Shown here: one piece after another, positions 1 to 12,256 of the stretch
How the letters are laid out: the number at the start of each line of letters is the position of its first letter
How positions within the stretch are numbered: position 1 is the first letter of the stretch
NCBI RefSeq assembly: GCF_020283565.1
Contig: NC_060059.1
Location: 44,660,572 to 44,724,571 of the forward strand
Direction of reading: 5' to 3'
DNA: 64,000 nucleotides
Source: Trifolium pratense
Taxonomy: Eukaryota; Streptophyta; Magnoliopsida; Fabales; Fabaceae
Notes under the pieces: model-generated
The model's input: only the letters and a program-made list of their open reading frames with translations
What the model was told of the DNA's origin: nothing
Databases searched by the model: none
Position numbers and translations under genes: made by a program

Positions 1-350
1 AGCTCATTCCCCTGTCTTTGAAGCATTTTGTAAAACAATCCATTTTCGGGAGCATGAGCAATTCAAGCGGTGGAAACAATTCCACAATGATTCAAATACA
101 AGAATTTAGTTTACTTGAGCATACACAAACTTAATTCAATTGAGTCTACATACCTATGCAGTTGCAGAGTTGAAAGGTTTGTAGAGTTAATATAGAATTA
201 AGGATATTTTCGGTATTATAATTAAATTTTAAATTGATCTGGGTGTAATCAGAAATTTTTGGGGTGTTGTTAGAAAAAATCAAACAAATACCTTGCTACT
301 TAGGTTAATAATATTATATTTTTAATTCTTAATTGTTAAGTATGTGGTTG
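1..350. other. intergenic, nothing recognised
   Basis: AT-rich sequence without a supported coding frame, RNA gene or repeat border. It precedes the hAT-type element that starts at 359. Confidence 0.5.
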
Positions 351-358
351 GTCCCATT

Positions 359-1084
359 TAGGGTTGGGAATAGGCCATGCGGCCTACAGGGGCCTTCGGC
401 CTGTATAAGCCTGGCCTGGCCTGGTTATTAAAAATGTCAGGCTTAGGCTTTGAAAAAAGCATGTTTACATAAATAGGTCAGGCTTAGGCTTCTAAAAAGG
501 CCTACGAAGTCTGATAGGCCGACCTGTTTATAATAATTATTATTTATATCTTATAAAAAATATTATTTATATAAATATATCAGAGAAAATTATTTTTTTT
601 AACAAAACAGAGAAAATATATTTGTTTTTATATTTCATGCATATAAATTAAAAGTAGAAACCCTACCTCCATTCCATCTCCATTCTCTCGAGCAAGTAGC
701 AACTAATCCTATATTTTGGTTGTTGGCTTGTTGCTGACTACACTTAGCAAACAATTTGTATTATGGAGACTTGGTCGTAATCGTATTTGTTATTTTAGTA
801 GTTTTAATTATTGTGCTAATCATATTATCAATTTTTTCTTAATGTTGTAGAAATTATAAAAATTTAAATGTGAATTTTTTAAGGCATGTTTAGCCTATTT
901 AAAAAGACTATATAGAGAAGCTTTAATGTAACACAGGCTTTTAAATAGGCTACAAGGTCAGACCAGGCTTTTAAAAGGCTCAGGCCAGACCAAAAAAAAT
1001 AACATTTGATAGGACGCGGGCCAGGCTCAGGCCTGAAGAAAAATTGTAGGCCAGGCTCAGGCTTATCAAATGTTCCCAACCCTA
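359..1084. mobile_element. non-autonomous hAT-type element (MITE)
   Basis: The 726-bp element starts TAGGGTTGGGAA and ends with the exact reverse complement TTCCCAACCCTA. It is flanked by a perfect 8-bp target duplication, GTCCCATT, at 351-358 and 1085-1092. An 8-bp duplication with short terminal inverted repeats is the hAT hallmark. The subterminal regions are rich in GGCCTG/CAGGCC motifs in both orientations, as expected for transposase-binding repeats. No transposase frame is present, so it must have been moved in trans. Confidence 0.88.
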
Positions 1085-1092
1085 GTCCCATT

Positions 1093-1835
1093 AGTGATAA
1101 GTTCTAAAGTCATGAAAAACCAAAAAAATAAAAATTGAAAGACCAATTTGTCTTGCTGCTAGAAATTTAAATTCCAATATGATTAGCTCATTTTCATTTA
1201 TAATTCTGTAAACCAAACATTTTCAATTTATAATTCTGTAAACCAAACATTTTCCCTATGACAATCACGGTTTTCTTAGATCAAAAGAAAATATCAGGGA
1301 CGAAACATCCTTTCCTTTTCTTAGTTTCTCCTTTTCCCTCTATTTTGTATGAAAGGATGCACAGAATACCTTAATCCCCAGTACTAATTTCCCCTTCAGT
1401 TTCTTGCAACCGCAAAATCCAATGCAAATCCAAGCTGACATCAATAACACAACAGCAATCACTTTATGCGGTTGCAGCTTCAAGAGAATCAGAAAACAAA
1501 AAAATATTGAAGCAGCGAATAAGCCATTGCAAAGTAGGGGAAACTCAAATAACAAAAATTAGGTACAGTCTGTACAAAGACTACCCACATTAGAACAACA
1601 AAAAGTTTGTCATAGTCACGGGTCCAATGAGGGACCTAAGTACAGAAAACTGAATCGTACAAAAACTGTCATCGTTCATACCAAATGCAATGCTGTAAAT
1701 AGTGATTTCATTATCATCAAAGGCTTCATATGAAAAACTTCCTTAAATGCGGAATGCCTGTGGCTAGAAGCAAATGATAGATTGTTAAGCAGAGGCATAA
1801 AAATATCACATCATGGTTGAGATAAATTTTCAAGA
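1093..1835. other. intergenic plus 3' flank of the CCCH gene
   Basis: A 29-bp unit (TTTATAATTCTGTAAACC...) is duplicated in tandem at about 1197-1254. The part next to 1836 must contain the 3' UTR of the minus-strand CCCH gene. No other gene is supported. Confidence 0.5.
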
Positions 1836-4603
1836 TTAAGCTTCAGCTCCTGGTTCATTAATTTGAATTGATGTCTTGGCTAGACTAGCTTCCAGTTCAT
1901 TTAACTCATCCAAGTCCAATTCATCGTCATCAATGTCATCAGGAACTTCATCATCAGCACCACCTGCTGCTGAGGTGCTGGGACCATTATTAGCAGCACT
2001 CCCATTCCCCTGAAATTGGATCCAACAAATTAGCAAAACCAAAATATATTGTATAATCAGTATCAAGTAATTATTAATAGCACACCATATTTTATCTAAG
2101 ACTGATAATTTCAGCAAATCTACAATTCATTATAATGGTAGAACTACATGAACACAGAGGGAAAATGTGAAGAATTGGCCTTAAGAGTATTATTCAGATG
2201 GCCAACCAGACGCTGCCTAGATGCAAGCATTAATGAAAAGGCACATTTTATAATCCAATAACCTATATTGCTTTTTAGTTTTTGGAAGTCATTTTATAAT
2301 CCAATAACAACTCTGCCAACAAACTACTTGCACGATTCTACCGCTTTCACGATCTTGCACAGCGATCCCATCCGCTCCCACCAATTTGAGATTCTTCCCG
2401 TGCACAAACTCGGCCTGACCCAGCAAGATCGCAAAACCGCATGATTTCACGCATCGGCTCGCCATTTTGACTACACAGCACACATTCATAAAACAACTGG
2501 CTACAAGGTGCCAGCCCAAGAACTATAGGTAAGCCTAGAGATGACACTGACTAATTACACCCTACATTGTTGCATGCAAACCATAATTTGCAGGCAAAAT
2601 TTATAGCTTAACACAATATGTAGGAGAATCTGCTTCTAAAAGCCATTTGCTATGAGTAAAATTCCATTTGCTATGGGACTGCTCATGCATAAAAAGTTGC
2701 ACACAAGCCCATTCGCACCATAAATCCCAGTTGTTACTGATCGGCGTCGGGATGAGCTACACCCCATGTCTAACCTAAGATCCAACGGACCCATAAGCAA
2801 AGTTGAACAGTACATAATTGTATATACCGTCAAAAACAACATTAGTTTTACAGTATCATAATGAAAAGTGGCAGTTATGGCCATAAAATTTTCCAAATTT
2901 GCAACTGTTAAATTTTTGTTTTTGAATAAAGCTACAAAATTCAAGTCATATTGCAGCTTTCAACTATATACATGGAAAATGCATTAAGATTTCAAAGAGA
3001 CATGCATTGAGAAAAAACTTACATTCTGTTCAGTTTCATCAGGTTCTGGTTCTCTTTGGTACTTGTCATATGCTTCCGCATCATCCACAAACAAGCTAGC
3101 ATCCGACAAAAACAGCTCACGACCACTGCATTTAAGGAGATAATACAACTGATTAGGTTTAAAAAAATAAAGAAACACGTATCAGCCTTCATAATATACA
3201 GATTCCTATGTGAATGATTGGGAATAGATAATGGACATACCTCATACGGTCATTCTTAGCCCTCTCTGCCTGTTGGGCAGCCAAACTGGCATCTCTCTCG
3301 TCCAACTTTTTCTTCTTCCATTGCATGAACAACTCAGGAGTCATGGGAGTTGTAGTTTTCACTTGGGCCCGCTAAACCACATTACATATTCCGTTAGAAA
3401 ATCCGATACAATAATTAACTAACATAGCTTTGTTGTATAAGGGGAAAAAACAGTTCACCTGCTTTTCAATTTCCTCTTCAATTGGCATTTTATCAGATTC
3501 TTCCTCTAACAAAGCCTTCATTTGGGATTTTAAAACATACCCAGGTGGAAGTGCATGTCTATAGTGACAATTCTTACCACCATTGGGGCATTGCCAAAAC
3601 CAACCATATTGCTTCCTCTCTACCGCATCCAAAAAGTGTTTACAAACCTAAATAAAGTACATAAACAACAAACAAATTATTTCAAATTGAATAATGCACA
3701 CAACAATCAAACAAAAGAAGCCTCATAATGAACCGTCAAACAAGAAAATGGAAAAAATCAAGTAAACAATGTAATATAATTCCAACAAATCTAAATAAAC
3801 CATACAATGTCAGTTGGTTTGTTCTGATTATACTCATTTTTCTTCGACTCCACCACTTTCTCCAATGTCTCTTGATCCCATTCCTCCATTGTTTCTGACA
3901 ACATAGCAGCAAAACCAAAAAGTTATAAAATGAAAAAGTCATAAAAACCAAAACAATAATCAGCATCAACAAACTACATACCATCGTCACGCTTATCACT
4001 ATATATGTCAATCTTTTCCCCTTTCCTCTGAACATTCAAATCATGGGAAAATTTGCATTTGAAACCCTTAGCACACTGCCCCACTTTAAAAAACTCACAT
4101 AATATAGACTTGGGATCAACACCTAACAAAATTCAGGTATATATTAGCACCCAACAACACTAAATAATAATATAAACCCATTTGACTATAGAGAAAAACC
4201 AAATTAAAAATGAAATTTTTTTAATCAGAAAATAACAACATACCTGGTGGGACTTTAGGCTGACTAACAGCAATTTTGAACAAATCATTCAGCTCCTTCT
4301 CCTTGGCCTTCTCTTCCTCCTTCTTTTTCTGTTAAGATCAATAAGTAAAAGATTAAGCCATTTGAAAACAGTGGTGTTACATTACTAAAAACCCTAATTT
4401 AAAAGAATATCGAATGATGATGATGATGATGATGATACCTTTGCATCGACTTTGGGGTCGATTTTGGGCTGCACAGATGATTTGAGATTCTGAACATATT
4501 TCTGTACAGCTTTGCTTTTGTTTTTGTTCTTGAGACCGAAAGTTTTGTCTTCTACAACCTTCTGCTTCTTCGCTACATCAGCTTTTGATTGCTTCGGAGG
4601 CAT
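1836..4603 (-). CDS. DFRP1: CCCH zinc-finger protein, DRG-family-regulatory protein 1 (DFRP1/ZC3H15) homolog
   Basis: Eight coding exons on the minus strand: 4603-4439, 4328-4244, 4122-3982, 3894-3806, 3647-3459, 3371-3241, 3125-3023 and 2009-1836. They join in frame at GT/AG borders to give 358 aa, close to plant ZC3H11/ZC3H21 length. The start [15 protein letters not shown] is a basic, conserved N terminus of the family. Two CCCH fingers are visible: C92-x7-C100-x5-C106-x3-H110 and C162-x17-C180-x6-C187-x3-H191. The DFRP region follows (about 225-305, with [20 protein letters not shown]). The tail is strongly acidic ([20 protein letters not shown]) and ends near [11 protein letters not shown]. 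Known family role: it binds and stabilises the DRG1 GTPase, which associates with ribosomes in the cytoplasm. Intron 7 (3022-2010) is unusually long. The fourth junction was set at ATT|GTTTGT because the next GT site breaks the conserved VCKHF. A telo-box-like element lies upstream near 4772. Confidence 0.95.
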
Positions 4604-4769
4604 CTCGTATCGGCATCAAAAAGAAAATAAATATATAGAAAATATGTAGTAGTAGATTCAATTCAATAATCAAATTACGAGACGAAGAAGAAGAAGAAGA
4701 TGTGGGTGATGATTCAATCCTGTGGAGAGGATTGATATGTGTGTATACCTGCTGCCAATGTTAGTGTTA

Positions 4770-4782
4770 GATTAGGGTTTCG
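4770..4782 (-). promoter_or_regulatory. telo-box-like element upstream of the CCCH gene
   Basis: The plus strand reads ATTAGGGTTT, so the minus strand contains AAACCCTAAT. This is the telo-box motif common near the transcription start of plant translation-related genes. It lies about 170 bp upstream of the ATG at 4603, which is consistent with the 5' UTR or core promoter. A GT at about 4748 (minus-strand GCAG|GTATAC) could start a 5' UTR intron, but no clear acceptor was settled. Confidence 0.45.
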
Positions 4783-4829
4783 AGTTTTGGATTCGAGAAG
4801 CTTACGGAAAAATGGAATTCCCGATTTAC

Positions 4830-5371
4830 CCTTTCACGATAACAGTTCACATCACTTTGTGTTCCCGTGAAAATCAAAACTATTTAAAATAGTGAAATGT
4901 TAAATATCCTCTGAAATTTTAGAATTTTTCGAATATTTTTTGAATTCCCAAATATTTCTTGAAATTAGAAAATTGTCAAATCATTGAAAAGCCAAATACA
5001 TCCATAAAATTTTGAAATTCGTTAAATACCCTTGAAATTTAGAAATATGCAAATACCTCTTGAAATTGTAAATCGCCAATCAGATTGACTCCGGTTCGTT
5101 TTACTCCGTCTATTTTGATGATGTGGTCGTTGACAACATATGTGGCACTTGTCAACGTGGTGCCACGTCACAAGGATAATTGATTAGGATACACGTCACA
5201 GACTCACATGGTAATTGATTAAAGTTTGCAAAGAATTCTTGGGCTAATTGCTTGAAATTTAATTTGCATAAAAAGTATTCCCTTCGTCTCAAATCGTTGG
5301 TCATTTTAGCTTTTTGGTTTTGTCCCAAAACTTTAGTCCTTTTAAGAAACAAATGCACAATTAATGATACT
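4830..5371. other. intergenic, AT-rich
   Basis: Repeated GAAATTT-type phrases occur between 4900 and 5070, then a block with CCACGTCA-type motifs (5140-5210). These read like old transposon sequence, but no borders could be set and no gene is seen. Confidence 0.4.
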
Positions 5372-5380
5372 TTATCATTT

Positions 5381-6391
5381 AGGTTTAACTACACATTTGG
5401 TCCCTTACGTTTATTTTAGGTTTCAATTTGGTCTCTTACGTTTAAAACGTATCAATTTGGTCCCATACGTTTCCTCCGTTACCTTTAGTTGGTCCTTTCC
5501 GTTAATTTTTATACTAACACCGTTTAAAACAAAGGATTGTGTATGATTATCATGGACTACCCTACACTGGATTATGAGATCATCTCATCATCTCCTTCAC
5601 TCAACACCACCGCCCCCATCTTCTTCTTCTCTCTACCAACGCCACCAAAATCTCTACCACAACATCCAAAACAAAAACAATTGCATATCTAAAGTCAAAT
5701 ATAAAAAATCACAAAAACCCAGTTTATGTTAAAATCACAGATCTAAAGAAATTGCATAAAAAATCAAGCATAAAAAATCCAACATGATTAACAAAATTGT
5801 ACCCAAAGAACTGCAACAAGAATGATTAACGAATTCAATTCAACTCAAATCAAACATAAAAAAAATTCAACATGATTAATCATTAATTCTTCCCTCAGTT
5901 CCGAGCTGGAATTATTCATTGATTGCAGATCTAAAAAAGTTGCAGATCATAACCCAATCTCAAAATGATTCCAGATCTAAAAAATAAGTTTTCTACCAAA
6001 TCGAAAAATTAACCATTGATTGCTCTTGATTTGTTCTTCTTTGTTATTTATTTTTGTATATGGTTTGATAGTTGCGATGGAAGTAATAAGGTTGCAGGAA
6101 GGTCTTGCAAGTTGCAATGGTGAGGGAGACATGTTTATTATTTAGTGTGGGAGGGTGTATGATAATCATATATAGTCAATTTTTATCAACGGTAGATGAT
6201 GGATATGACAAGGGACAAATTTGAAATGTTAGCCACGTGGCATTTTTAAACAGAGTTAACTTGTAATTTAACAGAAAGGACCAACTAATGGTAACGGAGG
6301 AAACGTAAGGGACCAAATTGACACGTTTTAAACGTAAGGGACCAAATTGAAACCTAAAATAAACGTAAGGGACCAAATATATAGTTAAGCC
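5381..6391. mobile_element. Mutator-type foldback MITE with ~170-bp terminal inverted repeats
   Basis: The left arm (5381-5530) contains repeated TTTGGTCCCTTACGTTT phrases. The right arm (about 6220-6391) is its reverse complement, with AAACGTAAGGGACCAAA repeated three times. The outer ends are AGGTTTAACTA and TAGTTAAGCC. A perfect 9-bp duplication, TTATCATTT, lies at 5372-5380 and 6392-6400. Long inverted repeats with 9-bp duplications are typical of Mutator-like elements. The interior is AT-rich and has no transposase. Confidence 0.87.
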
Positions 6392-6534
6392 TTATCATTT
6401 ATACTCTTACAAAAACTAAAGCATTCATTAAATGGATTTTCTCTTTCTTGATAAAATAATGGTAAAAATGACTTAACTTGTCAATCTTTATTATTTCTTA
6501 ATCCACATGCAAAACTCTAAAATGACTAAAGTTT

Positions 6535-7260
6535 TGAAATTGAGGGAGTAAGAGATGGAGAAAGACGGAGAGAGTGAGAAAGAGAAATAGAGAGAAGGAG
6601 AGAGATGAAGAAAGAGTTAGAGGGAGGGGGTAGGGAGAGGGGAAAAAAGAAGGGGGGGGGGGGGACGGAGAAAGTTACAGAGAGACGAAAAGATAAAGAG
6701 AACAGTTGCAAAAACAAAACAACAATTTTGTAAAGTATTCAAATCAATCATGGAATTCAACAATATTTGTGAATTCAATTGTATATGTTTTTCCTCTCTT
6801 TTAGTCTCTCTCTAACTTTCTTCCTCTTCCTCTCTTTTTCCCTCTCTATCGCCCCCGCTCTTTAATTCTCTCTCCCTCTCTCTATCTTTCATTATATTTG
6901 TTGTCATTGTTTCAATCGTGTTTCGTCTCTTTCTGTCTCTCTCTAACTTTCTCCCCCTTTTTATCCCCTATCTCTAACTCTTTCTCCTTCCCCTTTTTTC
7001 TCTCTCTCAATAATATTTGTGAATTCATCAATGATGACACCTTTTTGTATTTTATATTGAACAGTTCGCCCTCAATCTCTCTAACCCCCCCCCCCCCCCC
7101 CCCCCCACCCACCCCTCTCTCGCTCTCCCTACTTCTCTCTCATAATAATTTGAATATTTTACAAGGTTGTTGTTAAGGTTGTTATTGTTGCAATTGTTCT
7201 CTCTCTTTTTTTCTCTATAACTCTCTCCATTTCTCTCTATTTTCCCTCCCTCTCTAACTC

Positions 7261-7357
<97 letters not shown>

Positions 7358-7440
7358 ATATGTGTGTGTATATATATATATATATTCATCTCCCTATCTC
7401 TCCACTCCTATCTCTGTCACTCCCCGTCTCCATCTCTTTC
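6535..7440. repeat. low-complexity tract: (GA)n, (CT)n, poly-G, poly-C, (CT)n(TA)n(GT)n
   Basis: A purine-rich GAGAGA block (6550-6690) contains a run of 13 G (6652-6664). A pyrimidine block (6790-7260) contains a run of 22 C (7085-7106). A compound microsatellite of CT, then TA, then GT units follows at about 7264-7384. The strand switch from GA to CT resembles a large degenerate inverted repeat. Short open frames here are compositional only. Confidence 0.85.
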
Positions 7441-7889
7441 TTTATATGTAAATTAAATTTCAGTCAATTAACCTCATGATTTTGCAAATTTTAGTCAATT
7501 ACCCCCTATGACATGTATCATGGTCAATTATCTCATGTGATGTGGTGTTTATGCATTAATTTAATTGGTGGGGTAGAGGTATTGATTTAGTGAAAGAAAC
7601 CGTAAATAAGAATTTATTTAATTTAGTAATTAAATTAGAGTGAAGGAAAGTAAGAGAAATGGATGTAGAGGGAAAATTAGAGAATCAAGAAAAAAACTAA
7701 TGAAGGGGGGTGTGAAATAAGTTGGAAAGAAAGGGGAGTATGAGTAGTAAAACTATAGAAAAGTTTAGAAAAACTAAAGAAAAAGGGGAGGTGCGAATAA
7801 GAAGTCAGTTTATGACTTTTATAAGAAGCAACCTAGTTGTTTGGGACATGACTGAAACTCGATATACTTAAGAGCATCTTCAGCGGCTG
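7441..7889. other. intergenic, nothing recognised
   Basis: AT-rich sequence between the low-complexity tract and the solo LTR. No gene, RNA or element border is supported. Confidence 0.4.
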
Positions 7890-10279
7890 GATTCTGTAAC
7901 ACCCAAACCCAATATTAGCCTTATTCTACCTTTAGAATCTTATTTTCAAAAACTACGCAGCGGATCAAATAAGGTCAAAGACTTAAATCAAAAAGATTAA
8001 TAAAATATTGGTTCGAGATATTACAAATTACTTCAAAACCTTACTAATAACATTAATTGGTAGAATACGAGTTTAAACAAATCTTTGAATTAAATAAAGT
8101 ATTATTAATTATACAAAATAATTAAGACTAGAGGACTCTACATATATAAAACCCACTTTTCCCGTGTCACAATCAGAGCGGAGCTTCATCAATACTCGAA
8201 CACACGACCTGAGAACCTGGACCCCCAAAGGTCCAGCACATACACAAAACAGAGAGTTAGCAAAATATCCGACTAAGTGCAAGTAACTCGATTACTATCC
8301 ACACTTGAGTAAATAAAAGTAAGGCATAAGCATATATGTTCCTACACAATTCTATCTAATAAGCATACTCATTAACAATATAGCATAGCGAATTAGATAA
8401 CAAATACACACATAATTATCAAAGAAACACTTATGTTAAATCAATGACAATTATCAAGTACAAATGACACATAATTCCTAAATGCACACTAATGTCAATT
8501 AGAAATGTATGTCTCCTAATGCATATCTAATGCATGTGGTACCATTCCTTTTTGGATAAACTTATATCCCTCTGCATCTCTCATTTGCTTACCAAAGCGG
8601 TTATGCATTTGACCAATTACTTTGGATTTCCAACCTTACCAAAGGCCAATCATACAACATGAGTGCATGAAATATTCACATATCAATTATATGATATTTA
8701 CATCTACACATATACCAATATGTATGTACACTATCATATCAATCATAATTACTATTCCAATTAACTATCAACTCCATGATCAATTAACAATTCATATTAT
8801 GATTCAATCACAAACATCATTGTCACACATAATGCATTTATTCCATCAATCAACAATCCAATTATCATTGAATATAATACTAGCATATATTTCTAATTAT
8901 TCAATCATTTGAATTCACAAAACTCATTTTATTTCCAAATAATGTTTCTAACATAAGAAATTATTAACAAGCAATCATTATTCCAGAAAACTAACTTCAG
9001 ATTCGGAATCTACACAAAAAACTGTGAAAAATAGGTTCGGGGTGCATGAACCATCGGAAAGTCAACACTCAGTCAACAATCAACGCAGTCTGGTCAAAGT
9101 CAAGGGTCAACAGTCAAACTGTCAAACCAACAGTTGCGTCGGTCATAGCGTCGATATATTTCGACGCAAATGCAGTTCATACTGCATAATTATTATGCAG
9201 AAAAATTAGCGACGCCATAGCGTCCAACTATTCGACGCAAATACTATATTGCAGATTTTCATAAAAACGGGTTTTGAAGGTGGGTTTGATCCAAAAGTGC
9301 TTATTTTCACCAAAATCACTTATTTGAACTTAGGAAAAGTACATACACTTAATACCCAACATATAACTCATATAAAACAACTTAAACATAAGTTAAAAAC
9401 ATCAAATCATCAAGATTAATCACTTATCTTCAAGTTATTAGATTTTATCAGAAATCTCAAAACCCACCATTTTTGCAAAGCTTGAGCAATCAATCAAAAG
9501 CAATGACATCATATATGCATCAACAAGGAATATAAACACATTCCTAATTCCCAAATTAACCACAACCCATAGAGATGAAAGAGTTTGGGTATGGAGAAGA
9601 AAGGTTTTTCTCCCCTCTTTATGAACCATCTCAAAATGAATAAATTAATACTCTCATACCTTATTGATGTTGGATTCTTTAGTCCTTCATCTCCTAGCTC
9701 TTCTTCAATCTTTCCCTCTACTTAGCTTTCCTCTTCATTCTTTCTCTTCTTTTCTCTAACTTTCTCTTTATCTTTCTTTCTTGAGAGCTTCTCTCTCTAC
9801 CTCCATCAAAATCATAATCTTATTATACTAAAAGCAAGGCTGCTTTGTCAGCCCTAATTCTATGGTGATTTGAAGCCCTAATTTTTTGTCCAATTGTCAC
9901 TTGACATTTTTGTGTATTAGCCAATAAAATGTTGACACCTCTAGGTTTGCATCCCTAATTCCCTTCTCCCTTGGTAACCCTAATTGCTATCAAATGGCCA
10001 CATGTTGAGAAGTGAGAACTAGAAACTTACACATGGATAGCTACATGGAACACATGCATTGGGCCCAATAAAATATATATTTATTTTTTCCCAAATTTTT
10101 TTCATTTGTCAAGTGTTTTTCTCTCTCTTCTCTCTTTTCTCTCTCTCTCGTACTCTCTCTTTTCTCACCATCCTCACTAACACTCTCATCTCTCTTTAAC
10201 CTCAACCATTCCCAATCTCTTTCTCTCTGCCCTCTCCCATCTAATCCTAACCTCCACCACCATCTACAAATCAATCACT

Positions 10280-10540
10280 CGTGAGAGTGATTTTTTGCCG
10301 AGTGAAAGAAGATTTGCCGGCGGGAGAGAAGTTCCGGCGAGGAGGAGGAGTTCCGGCCGAGAGAATTCTTGTGGCGGTGACACGGCGGTGCTTGGCGACG
10401 GCGGCGACGATTTCTCATTCTTTCCTCTGGTTAGATCCCTTACTTTCTATACTCTATTTATTTTATTTTATTTTTTTGTGTTGCTTTTTTTTTTGTTAGG
10501 ATGGTTGAAGATTGGAGGTGGTGGTGATGTGTGGTAGTTA
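10280..10540 (+). pseudogene. GC-rich exon-like block, possibly a captured 5' exon
   Basis: A GC-rich stretch (GCCGGCGGGAGAG..., GGCGACGGCGGCGACG) ends near a possible donor at TCTG|GTTAG (about 10430) in otherwise AT-rich DNA. It resembles the first exon and 5' leader of a captured gene. The peptide in any frame is not recognised. The position just inside the Helitron 5' end could make it the start of a chimeric transcript. Confidence 0.35.
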
Positions 10541-10832
10541 TGGTGGATGGTGATAGTGATGATTTTTTTTAGGTTTTTTCTGTTCTTCCCCTATCAATTT
10601 TATGCTCTGCAAAAAACCCCAACATTGAACTTAAATACGGTGGATGGTGATAGTGATGATTTTTTCACTCTTTAATGATGTTTGTTTTATTGATTGAAAA
10701 TGGTGGTTTGGTTTGGGAATGATTTTTTTGATTAATTTATGTGTTGAAGAAGGTTGGTGTTTGAATTTGGAAATATTGATGTGTTTTTGTGGCTTAATGG
10801 CAAGCTCTCCTCTCTGTGTTGTATTTTTGCAG

Positions 10833-10912
10833 GCTCCATGGAAGGATAAGGCTCCTCCAGAACTCCATCTTCCTCCAAGCTAGCCAAATCTGGTGGTGGC
10901 AAGCAGAAGAAG
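10833..10912 (+). pseudogene. RPS25: captured exon fragment of 40S ribosomal protein S25 (eS25)
   Basis: An 80-bp block is bounded by an acceptor (TTTTTGCAG) and a donor (AAG|GTTCG). It encodes KDKAPP in one frame and SSKLAKSGGGKQKK in another, which matches the lysine-rich N terminus of plant RPS25 interrupted by a small frame-shifting change. It lacks the initiator exon and the rest of the gene, so it cannot make RPS25. It is the first recognisable gene scrap inside the Helitron. Confidence 0.75.
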
Positions 10913-11120
10913 GTTCGTTTTTCTCTTCAAAGTGTTTGTTTAAAAAAAAAAATTGCAGCTTTTGTTTCATCGTATGTGTAATTAATAGTGAATTTCAGAG
11001 CTTAGATTCATTTTTTGCAGACCCAAACAAATATCAAACTGTAAGATCCCACATAATTTGATTTGACTATTTATATGGTTAAATTTATCAAGCCACACTT
11101 TAATTAATAGTAAATTTCAG

Positions 11121-11280
11121 AAGCTTATCATTGAAGGTTCTCAGGCCACAGCAAAGCAGACAGCAGAGTTGCTTCGGTCTGTGATTTCACAGCAAAGGGT
11201 GCCTCAAACAAACCAGGCTACAGCTCTGATTAATGCAGTAAGGGCTGTGGGGGAGAAGCTTATCACTGCTAACCCTGTTG
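11121..11280 (+). pseudogene. captured exon of translation initiation factor eIF2B subunit beta
   Basis: A 160-bp open exon is flanked by AAATTTCAG and G|GTATGCTG. Its translation includes IEGSQATAKQTAELLRSVIS followed by QQRVPQTNQATALINAVRAV. This is the N-terminal helical region of eIF2B-beta, the regulatory part of the guanine-nucleotide exchange factor for eIF2. The reading frame and splice sites are intact, so capture was probably recent or of a good copy. The start and the catalytic-core contacts are absent. Confidence 0.82.
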
Positions 11281-11954
11281 GTATGCTGAGATGAAGTGTT
11301 TGCTCTTTTTAAATTACAATTAAGCATTATGTTTGTTGTCTTTATGGAAGTCAAGTATGTATTTTTGGGATTATTGCTGCATGATTTCCTAAGTTTGAAT
11401 TAATTAATAGCTTGTATGGTTCTTTACTTATGATAAAGTTTTTACGGGCTTGTAAGTGTTTATTGAACAGTTAAATGATAGGGGGCCTTTTATCAGAAAT
11501 GTATATGTGAAAGGAGGGGTGAGAGTAAGGGGAAACTAATTGATTGTAAGCTGTAACTACCATATTTTGTAATAGAATTTACTAAATAGACAGAAGGGAG
11601 GGGGTTAGAGTTAGTTTTAGATAAGATAGTCAGAACAAGTAGAGATGATGCACTCTCAAATGGGCCCTAAAAAATGTACTCATTCATTGCTCATGATCAC
11701 ATTGTTCTGAGGGATTAACAATAAGTTCCTGTTTTTTTTTTTCTTCCAATTATTTTCCATAGATACCAGTTGATTCTATCATTGAATAAGAGAATTTTTG
11801 AAAAAGTAAGATGTCAAATGTAGTTTTAAATTATACAAGTAGCTCTGTTTAAAATACTCATGGTTATTACAAGATTTTTTTAATACTTTTTGTTCATAAA
11901 TTTTTACGGGAAGTTTATCCAAACATAAATTCTCTTGCTTTGTTTTTGAATATT

Positions 11955-12256
11955 GAGGTTAATCCACGGCCTGATGAGAATAGTGAGGGAGGCATAATTG
12001 TTGAAATTAAGGTAAAAGAGTTGGATCAGAAGACAGCTGAAGTCAATACTAAATGGAGTATTGTTCCTGGACGAGGAGGGTATCCCACCCTGGTATTTCC
12101 ATAAAATTAAACATCAATTTTCTTCAACAACTGATGGATCTTTCCTGTTCAATTAATCTGATTATTTGCTGCTCAATTTTTGTTCAGGCCTCACTTCAAC
12201 CTGGCAGAACTATTGTTTTTGAGCATCGGAATCTTCAAGGACTGAATAGAGCTGTT
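11955..12256 (+). pseudogene. two exon-like blocks of an unidentified captured gene
   Basis: The first block reads EVNPRPDENSEGGIIVEIKV, then KELDQKTAEVNTKWSIVPGR and GGYPTL, to a possible donor at about 12092. After an acceptor (TTTTTGTTCAG, ~12187) the second reads ASLQPGRTIVFEHRNLQGLN. Both are open and have non-random composition compared with their surroundings, like the captured exons on either side. I do not recognise the parent protein. Confidence 0.45.

Noticed and set aside
6898..7264. Pro/Ser-rich and Gly-rich small proteins
   Set aside because: They come from poly-C and CT-rich low-complexity sequence.
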